Positions 44,465 through 56,592 of a stretch of DNA of 64,000 bases are shown piece by piece. The position numbers and the translations under genes were made by a program. Each line of letters begins with the position of its first letter. Positions within the stretch are counted from its first letter, which is position 1. This stretch comes from AWTP1-13 sp963840445 (lineage in GTDB: Bacteria; Pseudomonadota; Alphaproteobacteria; Rhizobiales; Hyphomicrobiaceae): positions 15,683 through 79,682 of the forward strand of contig CAWIZC010000003.1 in assembly GCA_963840445.1 (NCBI GenBank). The letters are read 5' to 3'. Under the pieces are notes generated by a model. That model ran no database searches. It was not told the origin of the DNA and saw only the letters and a program-made list of their open reading frames with translations.

Positions 44465-44889
44465 ATGATTCTGTGGCTGAAGGCGCTGCATATCGTGGCC
44501 GTCATCTCCTGGATGGCGGGGCTGCTCTATCTGCCGCGGCTGTTCGTCTACCACAGCGAGGCGGAGCCCGGCTCCAAGCAGACCGAGACGTTCAAGGTCA
44601 TGGAGCAGCGACTGCTGCGCCTGATCATGAATCCGGCCATGCTCGTGGTGTGGATCACGGGGCCGCTGCTGGCCTGGCAGATGGGCGTGCATGCACGACC
44701 GCTGGCTGGCGGCGAAGTTCGGGCTGGTGTGCCTGCTGACCGTCTTCCACCACGTGCTGGGGCGCTGGCGCAAGGCGTTCGCCGAGGACCGCAACCAGCA
44801 TCCGGCCGAGGTACTTCCGCATCGCCAACGAGGTGCCGACCCTGCTGATGGTGGCGATCGTGGTGCTGGTGGTGGTGAAGCCGTTCTAG
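44465..44889 (+). CDS. hemJ: Protoporphyrinogen oxidase HemJ, two frame breaks
   Basis: Membrane protoporphyrinogen IX oxidase of the HemJ/UPF0093 type, using the quinone pool. About 141 residues. Four helices: LWLKALHIVAVISWMAGLLYLPRLFVYH with the invariant His and Arg, a second from LLRLIMNPAMLVVWITGPLLA, then KFGLVCLLTVFHHVLGRWRKAF and EVPTLLMVAIVVLVVVKPF. Extra bases at 44687-44692 and 44810-44811 are needed to explain the shifts; removing them restores a full-length protein ending at 44889. Next to hemE as usual. Start at 44465 or at 44456 inside the repeat. Confidence 0.88.
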
Positions 44890-45166
44890 GCGGGCGGGTA
44901 GGCGGGGCGCGACGGCAGCTCCGCACACGCCGCAGGATTTGACGCTTGCATCACACAGTCGTTCTTTTATTTTTTTTCACGATGTGATAGGATAGCGAGT
45001 TGTCAGCATCTCCCGTTCGGGCAGATGCCGGCTGTCGGGATCGCCATAGCTGCGACCCGGGAGCCCGAGACCTTACCCGGAACGCCATTCGGCGCCCTCC
45101 CTTTCCGGCTCCGCGCACACCTACATCCCACCTCCCAAGCCGCGCAGCCCATCCAGAGAGTTTCTT

Positions 45167-46457
<1,291 letters not shown>

Positions 46458-46753
46458 TTCGCAAGCGAGTTCTGCAGCGGTCGGGTTGCAGGGGATATGA
46501 CGTTAGCGGAGCGGTCCTCGAGGGGCCGCCCGCTGAGTATCGCTTGTTGGGTCTGGCGAATTGCGACGTCTGACGGCCCCCGGCGTTGCCGGCGGCACAT
46601 GCTGAGCTTAAGTTGCAGCTGTTACTGCGGGACACATTGTCGCCCAATTCCTGACCGACTTGGCCCCAATTTGGGCACCTTACCATTGCGTCAACCCGCC
46701 GCTCCCCCTTACAACCGTAGCAGAAGACGTTTGTAGTCTTCGGGGGGTAAGCA

Positions 46754-47990
46754 ATGAGTGGCGTTCGAGTCTCGGGACAGGCTCTAGTTGTAGCAGCCAG
46801 TGCTCTTGCGGTCAGCGCTCGGTGGTACAGGCCGGCGGCCTGGCGGTGCGAGAGCAGTCCACTTCATCGCAGGGCGCCTCGTTCGCCGGCTCGGCGGCGG
46901 GTGGCGACCTTAGCTCGATGTTCTGGAACCCGGCCGCGGCGGGCATCGCCGGTTGGGGGTTCTATACGGAGAGCCACTACGCGCTGATCGTTCCGAATTC
47001 GGACCTGACGGGAAATGCCGGCAACCCGTTCTCCAACCTCAGCCGATATCGGCAGCCTTGCCTTGGTTCCTGCCAGCTACGCGTCCTATCGCATCAACAA
47101 AGACCTGGTGCTGGCTTTGTCGATCAACTCGCCGTTCGGTCTTGCGACCAAGCCCGATCCAAATCTTTGGCAAGGAAGCCCCGTTGGTCAGTCGTCCAAG
47201 ATGTTCACGGCTAACGCCACGCCAACGCTTAGCTACCAGATTGCCCCCGGGTTGTTTGTCGGCGCTGGCGTTCAGCTCGAATACATGAGCTTGAGATTTA
47301 AGTTCTTTGACGGAGTCGGGTCCGCCACCGCCGATATCAACGATGACTTGGGCGTGGGCTTCACCGCTGGACTGTTGTGGCAGCCGTCCAAGTCGACGAG
47401 CATCGGGTTGGGCTTCCGGTCTTCCATCGAGCACAAGATGGATGGGAGCCTGACTGTTCCCGCCGCGGGTGGTGCATCGGCACCCGTCAATGCGACGTTC
47501 GAGACACCAGAGATCGTGACACTCAGCGTGCGGCAGGCCATTGCTCCCAACACGCGCCTGCTGGGTACGATCGAGTGGACCAACTGGAGCCGCTTCGGCG
47601 TAATTCCGATCGTTGGTTCCGGGCCGATAACGGGAAGCGCTACGGATCGGTCCCTTCCCGCCAATTGGCATGACAGCTGGCTGTATTCGGTTGGTCTCGA
47701 GTATGACTACAGCCAAAAGCTGACGCTACGGACCGGCGTCGCGTTCGAGAAATCGCCGATCCAGAATGCGACCGAGCGACTAATCCAGGTGCCCGATAGC
47801 GATCGTTGGTGGGCCAGCGCCGGCCTGACGTACAGGTGGTCGGAGAAGATGGCGTTCGATCTTGCCTACACCCACATCTTCTTCGACGACGCACCGTTTG
47901 ACCGCACGCCTCACTGGCGCATCTCACATCGTCGGCAGCGCCGACCAGAGCGCCGACATCGTTTCGGTGAGCATCAAGAACAAGTGGTAA
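46754..47990 (+). CDS. OmpP1/FadL-family outer-membrane porin, three frame breaks
   Basis: Outer-membrane beta-barrel for hydrophobic compounds such as long-chain fatty acids. About 412 residues. A signal peptide (VVAASALAVSA) is followed by the N-terminal hatch GASFAGSAAGGDLSSMFWNPAAAG, the NPA motif typical of FadL, and then barrel strands such as LVPASYASYRINKDLVLALSINSPFG and LEYDYSQKLTLRTGVAFEKSP. The C-terminal strand VSVSIKNKW ends in an aromatic residue. Breaks near 46818-46822, 47040-47043 and 47908-47912; the last two are single extra bases. A strong terminator follows. Confidence 0.85.
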
Positions 47991-48010
47991 GCTGACAGTA
48001 TCGAGATGCG

Positions 48011-48040
48011 AAGGGGCCCGGTTTTCGGGCCCCTTTCATT
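48011..48040 (+). terminator. Rho-independent terminator after the FadL-type gene
   Basis: Ten-base stem AAGGGGCCCG / CGGGCCCCTT, TTTT-containing loop, then TCATTTT. It closes the + strand gene and faces the end of the PanE-like gene. Confidence 0.85.
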
Positions 48041-48056
48041 TTGCGACTCGCCTCGC

Positions 48057-49116
48057 TCAGTTCAGCCGCAGATCGGTGATGTGTCGGGGATCGGGGTTGA
48101 GTTCGCCATCTCGACCCGCGGACGATGTCGGTGAGGCGCGTTGGTCGGCACGGAAGCCCAACCTCTTCGCCTTTCGCGCACGACAAAGCCGTTGAGGAAC
48201 TGGATCTCGGTGCGGCGGCCCTTGCTGCATGTCCTGGCCGGTCGACGGGCGATGCTCGCCGCCGCGCGGCCGGTTGACCTCGGCGAGGCGGTGGTCGTCG
48301 TCCTCTGCGCCGCCGGATCGCCCTCGCCGGCGCGCGCCAGCGTCTCGGGGTCCATGTGGCTGACCTCGTCGAAGCGTGTAGCCGAGCGCCTGGCCGACGC
48401 GGATCGCCTCGCTGCCGAGCCGGTTCGAGAAATGCCGCAGCACGTCGTTCTTGACGACGTCGCGGCCGATCAGGCCGGTGCAGGCCGAGAGCGCCGTTGC
48501 CCATGACGTTGGTGACCAGCTTCGACCAGCGCTCGCCCCAGATGTTCTCGGTGACGAAGGCGCTGTCGGCGTTGGCGAGGAGGCCGCAGACCTCCTTGGC
48601 GCGGTCGGTGATGCGGCCATGCACCTCGCCGACGCGGAACACGGTGTGCTTGGCGCCCGGACTTGCCGGCGGCGCGGCGGATCTGACCCGGCGCGTGCAG
48701 TTCGACGGTGATCGAGCTGGCGATCGAGCCCAACGTCTTGCCCCAGCCGACGACGCCGGCGATCGTCTCCTCGTTCATGCAGTTCTGCAGGGAGACGCAA
48801 TAGCCGTCGGGCGCCAGGTACTGCTTGATCATCATCGTCGCCCAGGCCGTGTCGTAGGACTTGGTGCAGACAAAGGCGATGTCGAACGGCTTTTCCTTTG
48901 AGAGCTGCTGCAATTCGGTGACGTGCAGCGCGCGCACCGGCACGGTGAACGGCTCGACCTCGCGGATGTGGGTGATCGTCAGCCCGTGCTGCTCATGTGC
49001 TCGACGTGCTCGGGCCAGAAATCGATAAAGGTCACGTCCTCGCCGGCCTGCACCATGTGCGCCCCGGCATAGCCGCCGACCGCGCCTGTGCAGACGATCG
49101 CAATTTTCTTGCCCAT
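48057..49116 (-). CDS. Ketopantoate reductase-like (ApbA/PanE) protein, many frame breaks
   Basis: NAD(P)H-dependent reductase of the 2-dehydropantoate 2-reductase family, about 345 residues if repaired. It starts MGKKIAIVCTGAVGGYAGAHMVQAG (Rossmann motif GAVGGY) at 49116, and continues in shifted frames with GLTITHIREVEPFTVPVRALHVTEL, DIAFVCTKSYDTAWATMMIKQYLAPDG, SLQNCMNEETIAGVVG, then FVTENIWGERWSKLVTNVMGN and the C-terminal RRTEIQFLNGFVV. At least five shifts are needed over 1 kb. Breaks are denser here than in most of the window, so a genuine pseudogene cannot be excluded. True substrate unknown. Confidence 0.65.
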
Positions 49117-49753
49117 GGCGTGCTTCCCCAGCTGTTGTAATGGGGCAGAGCGTAGCGTGTGGTAGCGCCCGGCAGAAAGCCGGCGGGGACTCCGGGTTCC
49201 GCCATGCCACGGCGCCGCGCGGAATGTCGGCCATGGGCGACGGGATCGACCTGGTTGGCTATGCCGACATCGGCCTCAGAGGACAGGCCCGAGAACACGT
49301 CGAGCATGAGGTACTGGTATTGGCCGATGCGCAGCGGGTCGTCGATGCGAATGGCACCGATAGCGATCTTGGGGGTGCTATGGACTAGGGAGAGCCTGCG
49401 CTCTCCGATGCGATCAATGAGGTGCCCCTTGCGATGTCGTCCTCGGCAAGCACGCCCTCGCCACTGATCGTCGATGCTTTGCTGGCCAACCGCATTTTAG
49501 ATCTCCTGTAGGCTTCCTCGGAATGGCAGCCGCTTGGCTGCATCGGCGGCGCCATCAGTAAGGGACGCGTTGGACCTGCGCTGTCCCCGACGTAACAGGG
49601 AATTGATCGTCCGCTGGCGCTCCATGAAATCGATTTCGAGCGTTTTCACAGACGGAAACTATGCTCAAACAACGTATTAGTGCCTTGGTGCTGCGCGAAT
49701 GACGGGGCAGGGTTCCATCGCGAAGTCCACCTGCAAGCAATGGAGGGGCTCTG
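49117..49753. other. Gap with a possible broken small gene
   Basis: No confident gene. On the minus strand an ATG at 49497 has an AGGAG site and starts MRLASKASTISGEGVLAEDD; it stops at 49387. A neighbouring frame continues KIAIGAIRIDDPLRIGQYQY and LMLDVFSGLSSEADVGIANQ to about 49250, which looks protein-like. This would fit a small gene with one frame break. I do not recognise it. The rest, 49500-49753, holds the BA14K gene's promoter region and is otherwise featureless. Confidence 0.4.
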
Positions 49754-50197
49754 ATGTCCATCTGGAAACTTTTGCTAGCGGTCTCGGTCGGACTGCTGGC
49801 CGTGCTGACGTCGGCCGAAGCCGGACCTATGCCGGCCGGGTCGGAAGTGCTGAAGGCGGGGGCGTTGCCGTCGTCTTCCGAGGTGACACAAGTGCAATGG
49901 CGCCGCGGATATGGATACTATGGTGGTGGTGGCTGGGGCTATCGCCGCGGTCCCTGGATCGGGTTGGGAGTAGGGGCGGGCATCGTAGCCGGCGCCATCA
50001 TCGCCGACCGTTACTACCGGCCGCGGGCCGGCTACTACTACGACGACTACGCCTACGACGGTCCGTACTACCGTCCGGCCGGCTACGGGGGCGACCCGCG
50101 CGTACTGTGCGCGGAGAACTTCCGCTCCTTCGAGCGGCGCACCGGCCTCTTTACGACCTATGGCGGCGAGAAGCGGCTCTGCCCGTATCTCCGATAG
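49754..50197 (+). CDS. BA14K-family secreted protein
   Basis: 147-residue exported protein. A signal peptide (about 1-23, ending SAEAG) is followed by a glycine/tyrosine-rich stretch (GYGYYGGGGWGYRRG), a glycine-zipper-like hydrophobic segment WIGLGVGAGIVAGAIIADRYY, a second Tyr/Asp-rich run, and the BA14K motif CAENFRSFERRTGLFTTYGGEKRLCP with two cysteines. The family was named for a 14-kDa immunoreactive Brucella protein and is mostly found in Hyphomicrobiales. A GGAGGGG site precedes the ATG. Probably periplasmic or surface-exposed. Confidence 0.82.
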   Translation: MSIWKLLLAVSVGLLAVLTSAEAGPMPAGSEVLKAGALPSSSEVTQVQWRRGYGYYGGGGWGYRRGPWIGLGVGAGIVAGAIIADRYYRPRAGYYYDDYAYDGPYYRPAGYGGDPRVLCAENFRSFERRTGLFTTYGGEKRLCPYLR

Positions 50198-50300
50198 CCA
50201 AAATGGCAAGTGCCGCGGATGGATGAGTAGGTAAGCCCTAGGCCATCCGTGGCGCGATACTACGCGGGGGACGACGGACCAGGTGAGCGTGCGAGCCCGC

Positions 50301-50585
50301 TCACTTGGGCTTGAGGCGTTGCTCCGACTGCTCTTGCTGCATCCTGAACTTGGTGCGGTCGGTTGCGACGCGCCGGCACACCCGCTCCCAGTCCCGCTTC
50401 GTCATGTGCGTGGAGGCGTCCCAGTCTTTCATGCACTGATCGAAATTGCTCTTGATCAACTCTTCCTCGGATTTGGTCACCACGCCGGTTTGCGCCTGGG
50501 CCGTCCCAATCGCCGAGGTGAAGGGATGTCCGAGCCCGAAGGCGCCAATCGCCCCCGCCACGATAAAGCCTCGCAACCCGATCAT
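50301..50585 (-). CDS. Small secreted protein of unknown function
   Basis: 94 residues. A typical signal peptide (GFIVAGAIGAFGLGHPFTSAIGTAQAQ) is followed by a short charged helical domain with two cysteines (NFDQCMKDWD and WERVCRRVA) that could form a disulfide in the periplasm. Not recognised. It converges on the BA14K gene 103 bp away. Good codon bias and a clear signal peptide argue that it is real. Confidence 0.65.
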   Translation of the reverse strand: MIGLRGFIVAGAIGAFGLGHPFTSAIGTAQAQTGVVTKSEEELIKSNFDQCMKDWDASTHMTKRDWERVCRRVATDRTKFRMQQEQSEQRLKPK

Positions 50586-50724
50586 CTGTTCCTCCGCCTC
50601 GCGTCTTTATTGGTTGCCCGGGGCTTCAGCTACTCCCCGGCAAGCCCGATCGTCCATCTCGCCAGGACTATAGCCTAAAGACACCTGCGGAAGCTGCCGA
50701 AGCTTTGCCGTCGCCGCGGGCTTG

Positions 50725-52760
<2,036 letters not shown>

Positions 52761-52944
52761 GGCGCAGCGTAGCGCAGTTCCGGGACCGGCAAAACACGCG
52801 ACGATCGGACATCAGCGTGGGCTTGTGCGGCAGGCCGGCGTGGATCCTCGCCTTGGTGCCGGATGCGCGTCTTCGACACGAAGCGGGGATGGCACCTGTC
52901 ATGCCTCGATCTCGGCGATCATCGTCTCGGGCAGGCCGTCGTTT

Positions 52945-53040
52945 GTCATCCCGGCCTGGGCGCAGCTCAGGGCCGGGACCCAGCGTCACGTTCTCCCGCC
53001 GTAGGTCCCGGATATTCGCTAGCGCGAATTCCGGGACGAC
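52945..53040. repeat. Interspersed palindromic repeat, family C, copy 2
   Basis: GTCATCCCGG...GGGCCGGGACCCAGCG and GTCCCGGATATTCGCTAGCG, ending CGCGAATTCCGGGACGAC; same element as at 44360. Confidence 0.85.
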
Positions 53041-53068
53041 ATCGCGCCGGCTGCGGGCCTCCCCGATT

Positions 53069-53084
53069 TGTTTCACGTGAAACA
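53069..53084. promoter_or_regulatory. parS: parS centromere site 1
   Basis: Exact TGTTTCACGTGAAACA, the 16-bp palindrome bound by ParB across bacteria. It lies between the DUF255 gene and the TSUP gene, 7.7 kb from parA. Confidence 0.95.
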
Positions 53085-53148
53085 ACGAGTGGTGCGCGGC
53101 GAAACTTGCCTTTGCGTAGGCGCACAGGGCCAAGGCGTGTAGTTTGGC

Positions 53149-53188
53149 CTGGGTCACGGATACGCGCTGTCGCGCGTTCCGGGATGAC
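53149..53188. repeat. Interspersed palindromic repeat, family C, partial copy
   Basis: Only the right half is present: GGTCACGGATACGCGCTGTC, then GCGCGTTCCGGGATGACA. It is just upstream of the TSUP gene. Confidence 0.7.
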
Positions 53189-53238
53189 AGCTTCTTCCTC
53201 CCTTTGGCGCCTCCTGCCAGCTCGATCGAAACAAGCCC

Positions 53239-54084
53239 ATGATCCTTGGACATCCGGTGAGCGAGATCCTTTGGCTCGCGTTGGCGATCGGCGTGGCGGG
53301 CATGGCGACGGGCCTGTTCGCGGGATTGTTCGGGGTGGGCGGCGGCGCGGTGATCGTGCCGGTGCTGTTCGAGGTGTTCCGCGTGCTCGAGGTGCCAGAG
53401 AGCGTGCGCATGCAGCTGTGCGTCGGCACCTCGCTGGCCATTATCGTTCCGACCAGCATCAGCTCCTATCGCACGCATCGGGCCGCGGGATTTGTGATCC
53501 CGGGCATCGTGCGCACGTGGGTCGTGCCGGTGGTTGCCGGCGTTGCCGCGGGCGCGCTGATCGCCGCCTATGCCCCGGCCAGCGTGTTCAAGATCGCCTT
53601 CATCGTGATTGCCGGGCTGATCGCGGCCCGGCTGCTCGGCAATCGCGCGCGCTGGGTGGTGGCCTCGACCCTGCCGGGCGTGGCGGCGATGCGCGGCTAT
53701 GGCTTTCTGATCGGGCTCGCCTCGGCGCTGATGGGCGTCGGCGGCGGCTCGCTGTCGAGCATGGTGCTGATGCTGTACGGCCAGCCGCTGCACAATGCGA
53801 TCGCCACGTCGGCGGGGATCGGCGTGCCGATAACGGTGGCCGGCACCATCGGCTACATGCTGGCTGGCCTGCCGCAGCAGGGGTTGATGCCGCCGCTGTC
53901 GATCGGTTTCGTGTCGATCATCGGCGTGGCGTTGATGGCGCCGGTCTCCAGCCTGGTGGCGCCGTTCGGGGCGCGGCTGGCGCATCGGCTGCCCAAGCGG
54001 CGGCTGGAGATTGCGTTCGCGGTGTTCCTGCTGGCGGTGGCGGCGCGCTTCCTGGTCAGCCTGCTATGGCCGGCGTCGGCGTGA
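53239..54084 (+). CDS. TSUP-family membrane transporter (TauE/SafE)
   Basis: Inner-membrane permease of the sulfite exporter TauE/SafE family, 281 residues and about eight helices in two repeated halves. The family pattern GLFAGLFGVGGGAVIVPVLF near residue 25 is echoed by SALMGVGGGSLSSMVLMLYG near 165; both have the conserved VGGG. Further helices include WVVPVVAGVAAGALIA and FKIAFIVIAGLIAARLL. Likely moves sulfite, sulfonates or other small anions; the substrate cannot be told. Intact; family B repeat follows. Confidence 0.88.
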   Translation: MILGHPVSEILWLALAIGVAGMATGLFAGLFGVGGGAVIVPVLFEVFRVLEVPESVRMQLCVGTSLAIIVPTSISSYRTHRAAGFVIPGIVRTWVVPVVAGVAAGALIAAYAPASVFKIAFIVIAGLIAARLLGNRARWVVASTLPGVAAMRGYGFLIGLASALMGVGGGSLSSMVLMLYGQPLHNAIATSAGIGVPITVAGTIGYMLAGLPQQGLMPPLSIGFVSIIGVALMAPVSSLVAPFGARLAHRLPKRRLEIAFAVFLLAVAARFLVSLLWPASA

Positions 54085-54146
54085 TGCTGGTCTGCCGGAG
54101 CACCCGCCGAGGGCGCGCAGCCCCTTCAAGCAATGCTACGCCCTTA

Positions 54147-54211
54147 AGCCCTGAGCCTGTGGAAGGGCGAGTAAGCCAGGCTAACGCCGTGCTTCGACAG
54201 GTTCAGCACTA
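54147..54211. repeat. Interspersed palindromic repeat, family B, copy 3
   Basis: AGCCCTGAGCCTGTGGAAGG and CGTGCTTCGACAGGTTCAGC around an 18-20 bp spacer, in the gap before mnmE. Confidence 0.85.
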
Positions 54212-54264
54212 GGTCGAGCGAGCCCATCGATCTACATTGGCAGTCACTGCATTTCGGAGCAGGC

Positions 54265-55659
54265 ATGGCGAGCGGCGATACCATCTTTGCGCTATCGAGT
54301 GGGCACGGGCGGGCTGGCGTTGCCGTCGTTCGCGTGTCGGGGCCGATGGCGGGCGCGGTCATCGAGCGAATGGCGGCGCCGCGGCCGAAGCCGCGCTTTG
54401 CCGCGTTCCGCACGATTGCGCATCCAGGCAGCGGCGAGGTGCTGGATCAGGCACTGGTGCTGTGGTTCCCGGCGCCCAAGAGCGAGACCGGCGAGGACAT
54501 GGCCGAGCTGCAAGTGCACGGCGGCCGGGCGGTGATTGCCGGCGCGCTGGGCGCCATTGGCAGTATCGCTGGCTGCCGGCCGGCTGAGCCCGGCGAGTTC
54601 GCACGGCGCGCTTTCGAGAACGGCAAGCTCGACCTGACCGGCATCGAGGGCCTGGCCGATCTGATCGATGCGGAGACGGCGGCACAGCGCAGGCAGGCGC
54701 TGCGGCAGGCGGATGGCGCGCTGGCGCGGCTGTATGGCGGATGGCGGGCCGAGCTGATCGAGGCCATGGCCCTGCTGGAGGCGGCGATCGATTTTTCCGA
54801 TGAGGGCGACGTCGCGCACGACGCCGAGACGATGGCGCGGGCGAAGGTTGCGGCTTTGGCCGATGCGATTGCCCGACATCTCGACGATGGCCATCGCGGC
54901 GAACTGGTGCGCGACGGTTTCCAGGTAGTGCTGGCGGGTGCGCCCAACTCCGGCAAGTCGAGCCTGCTCAACGCGCTGGCGCGGCGCGATGTGGCGATCG
55001 TTTCGGACGAGGCTGGCACCACGCGCGACATCATCGAGGTGAAGCTCGATCTCGAGGGATTGCCGGTGATGGTCAGCGACACGGCCGGCATCCGCGAGGC
55101 GGCCGGCAAGGTGGAGCAGGAAGGCATCCGCCGGGCATTGCAACGGGCGAAGCAGGCCGACCTGGTGGTGTGGCTGGTCGATGCGACCGAGGTGCGAGAA
55201 GCCGCGAGCCTCGATCCCGTGGTGAGCCTGCCGAACCACGGCTCGGCGGACCCGGCCGTCCTTCGACAGGCTCAGGACGGGGATAGGGCGAGGACGCTGC
55301 TGGTGTTGAGCAAGGCCGACCTGGTGGGCGCCGGCCGACTGCCTGCTGCGCGTGACGCTATCGCGGTATCGGCACTTACCGGCCAGGGCATCGACGTGCT
55401 CACCGGGCTGTTGGCCGACGCGGCGCGTACCCGCATCGGGGCGGACGAGGCGCCGGCACTGACGCAGGAACGCCACCGACACCACCTTGAGCAATGCGCG
55501 GCATCGTTGCGGGCAGGGCTTGCTCAGCGGGCAGGCGCCACGGAGCTCGGTGCCGAGGACCTGCGGCGCGCTGCGGACGCGCTGGGGCGGGTGACCGGCG
55601 CGGTCGATGTCGAGGCTGTGCTCGACGCAGTGTTCGGCCGTTTCTGCATCGGCAAGTAA
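54265..55659 (+). CDS. mnmE: tRNA modification GTPase MnmE
   Basis: With MnmG it adds the carboxymethylaminomethyl group to U34 of certain tRNAs, using formyl-THF and GTP. 464 residues. N-terminal tetrahydrofolate domain (DTIFALSSGHGRAGVAVVRVSGP, FPAPKSETGEDMAELQVHGG), helical domain with FARRAFENGKLDLTGIEGLADLIDA, G domain with GAPNSGKSSLLNAL (G1, about 230), DEAGTTRD, DTAGIREAAG (G3) and SKADL (G4, about 350), and the C-terminal CIGK with its essential Cys. Residues about 319-338, between G3 and G4, are encoded by an inserted family B palindrome, which explains the unusual length there. Otherwise intact. Confidence 0.93.
   Translation: MASGDTIFALSSGHGRAGVAVVRVSGPMAGAVIERMAAPRPKPRFAAFRTIAHPGSGEVLDQALVLWFPAPKSETGEDMAELQVHGGRAVIAGALGAIGSIAGCRPAEPGEFARRAFENGKLDLTGIEGLADLIDAETAAQRRQALRQADGALARLYGGWRAELIEAMALLEAAIDFSDEGDVAHDAETMARAKVAALADAIARHLDDGHRGELVRDGFQVVLAGAPNSGKSSLLNALARRDVAIVSDEAGTTRDIIEVKLDLEGLPVMVSDTAGIREAAGKVEQEGIRRALQRAKQADLVVWLVDATEVREAASLDPVVSLPNHGSADPAVLRQAQDGDRARTLLVLSKADLVGAGRLPAARDAIAVSALTGQGIDVLTGLLADAARTRIGADEAPALTQERHRHHLEQCAASLRAGLAQRAGATELGAEDLRRAADALGRVTGAVDVEAVLDAVFGRFCIGK
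55219..55278. repeat. Family B palindromic repeat inside mnmE, in frame
   Basis: GTGGTGAGCCTGCCGAACC and GTCCTTCGACAGGCTCAGG around a 20-bp spacer. The 60 bp add 20 codons (VVSLPNHG to LRQAQD) without breaking the reading frame. Confidence 0.8.
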
Positions 55660-55677
55660 GGCGGGTGACACGTGCGA

Positions 55678-55693
55678 TGTTTCACGTGAAACA
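55678..55693. promoter_or_regulatory. parS: parS centromere site 2
   Basis: Exact TGTTTCACGTGAAACA, 18 bp after the mnmE stop and before the convergent PhzF gene. Confidence 0.95.
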
Positions 55694-55715
55694 ATGACCG
55701 GCCCCACCGGGTCGC

Positions 55716-56503
55716 TCAGATGCGAATGCGGCCTTCGAGGAACACGACGGCGTTGCCGCCGAGCCGGACCCGCGAACCGAGGTCCTCGCAGCGCACGACA
55801 CCGCTACGCTGTGACAGCTGGTGCCCGATCAATTTCGTCTTGCCGAGCCGCTCGGCCCAATAGGGTGCCAGGCACAGATGCGCTACGCCCGACACCGGGT
55901 CTTCCGGCACGCCGTTGGCAGGCGCAAAGAAGCGGGAGACGAAATCGGCTTCGCCAGTGGCGGGTGCTGTCACGATAACGGCGGGCAGCTCCAGCGCGGC
56001 GATCATGCCCATGTCGGGGCTCAGTGCTGCGACGTCATCGGCGTGATCGAAGACGCACAGATAATGTTTGGCGGCCAGCACCGCCCTGGGGCGCCGGCCC
56101 AGTCCCTGCACCAGCGCGGCGGGTGCCTCGATGGCCCGCGGTCGCAAGGCCGGCATGTCCAGAGAGAACGATCGAGATCGCGCGCAACGACGAGCTCGTC
56201 GCCGCCGCTGAGAAACCGGACCGAAGCCGCGTTCGGCTGCAGGCGCTCGAGCACCAGGAACCCGGCGGCCAGGGTAGCGTGCCCGATCAGGTCGACCTCG
56301 CGCGTCGGCGTGAACCAGCGGATGCCGAAGCCGTTGCGTTGCTGGTCCGGCGCGAAGAACACCGTCTCCGATAGGTTCATCTCCGAGGCGATCGCCTGCA
56401 TGGTCGCAGCCGGCAGCCAGGCCTCGAGCGGGCAGACGGCCGCCGGGTTGCCGGTGAGAGGCCGCTCTGCGAACGCATCGATGATGTAGATCGGCAGATC
56501 CAT
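55716..56503 (-). CDS. PhzF-family isomerase/epimerase-like protein, frame-broken
   Basis: Member of the PhzF (phenazine biosynthesis-like) family with the diaminopimelate-epimerase fold, about 263 residues. N-terminal half: IYIIDAFAERPLTGNPAAVCPLE, with NPAAVC typical, SEMNLSETVFF with the catalytic glutamate, RWFTPTREVDLIGHATLAAG. C-terminal half after the break: SRFFAPANGVPEDPVSGVAHLCLAPYW and GHQLSQRSGVVRC. The frame shifts near 56170 (one base missing or two extra). Most PhzF homologues have unknown substrates; phenazine synthesis is not implied. Start at 56503 or 56521. Stop at 55716. Confidence 0.8.
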
Positions 56504-56553
56504 CGCCCTGCCCGTGGTCAAACTGCGACCGATTGCGCTCGCGCTCAGCAGAG

Positions 56554-56569
56554 TGTTTCACGTGAAACA
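56554..56569. promoter_or_regulatory. parS: parS centromere site 3
   Basis: Exact TGTTTCACGTGAAACA, extended to an 18-bp palindrome by flanking G and C; between the PhzF and SGNH genes. Confidence 0.95.
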
Positions 56570-56592
56570 CTCGCCGCAAGCCCGCCGCGAAA

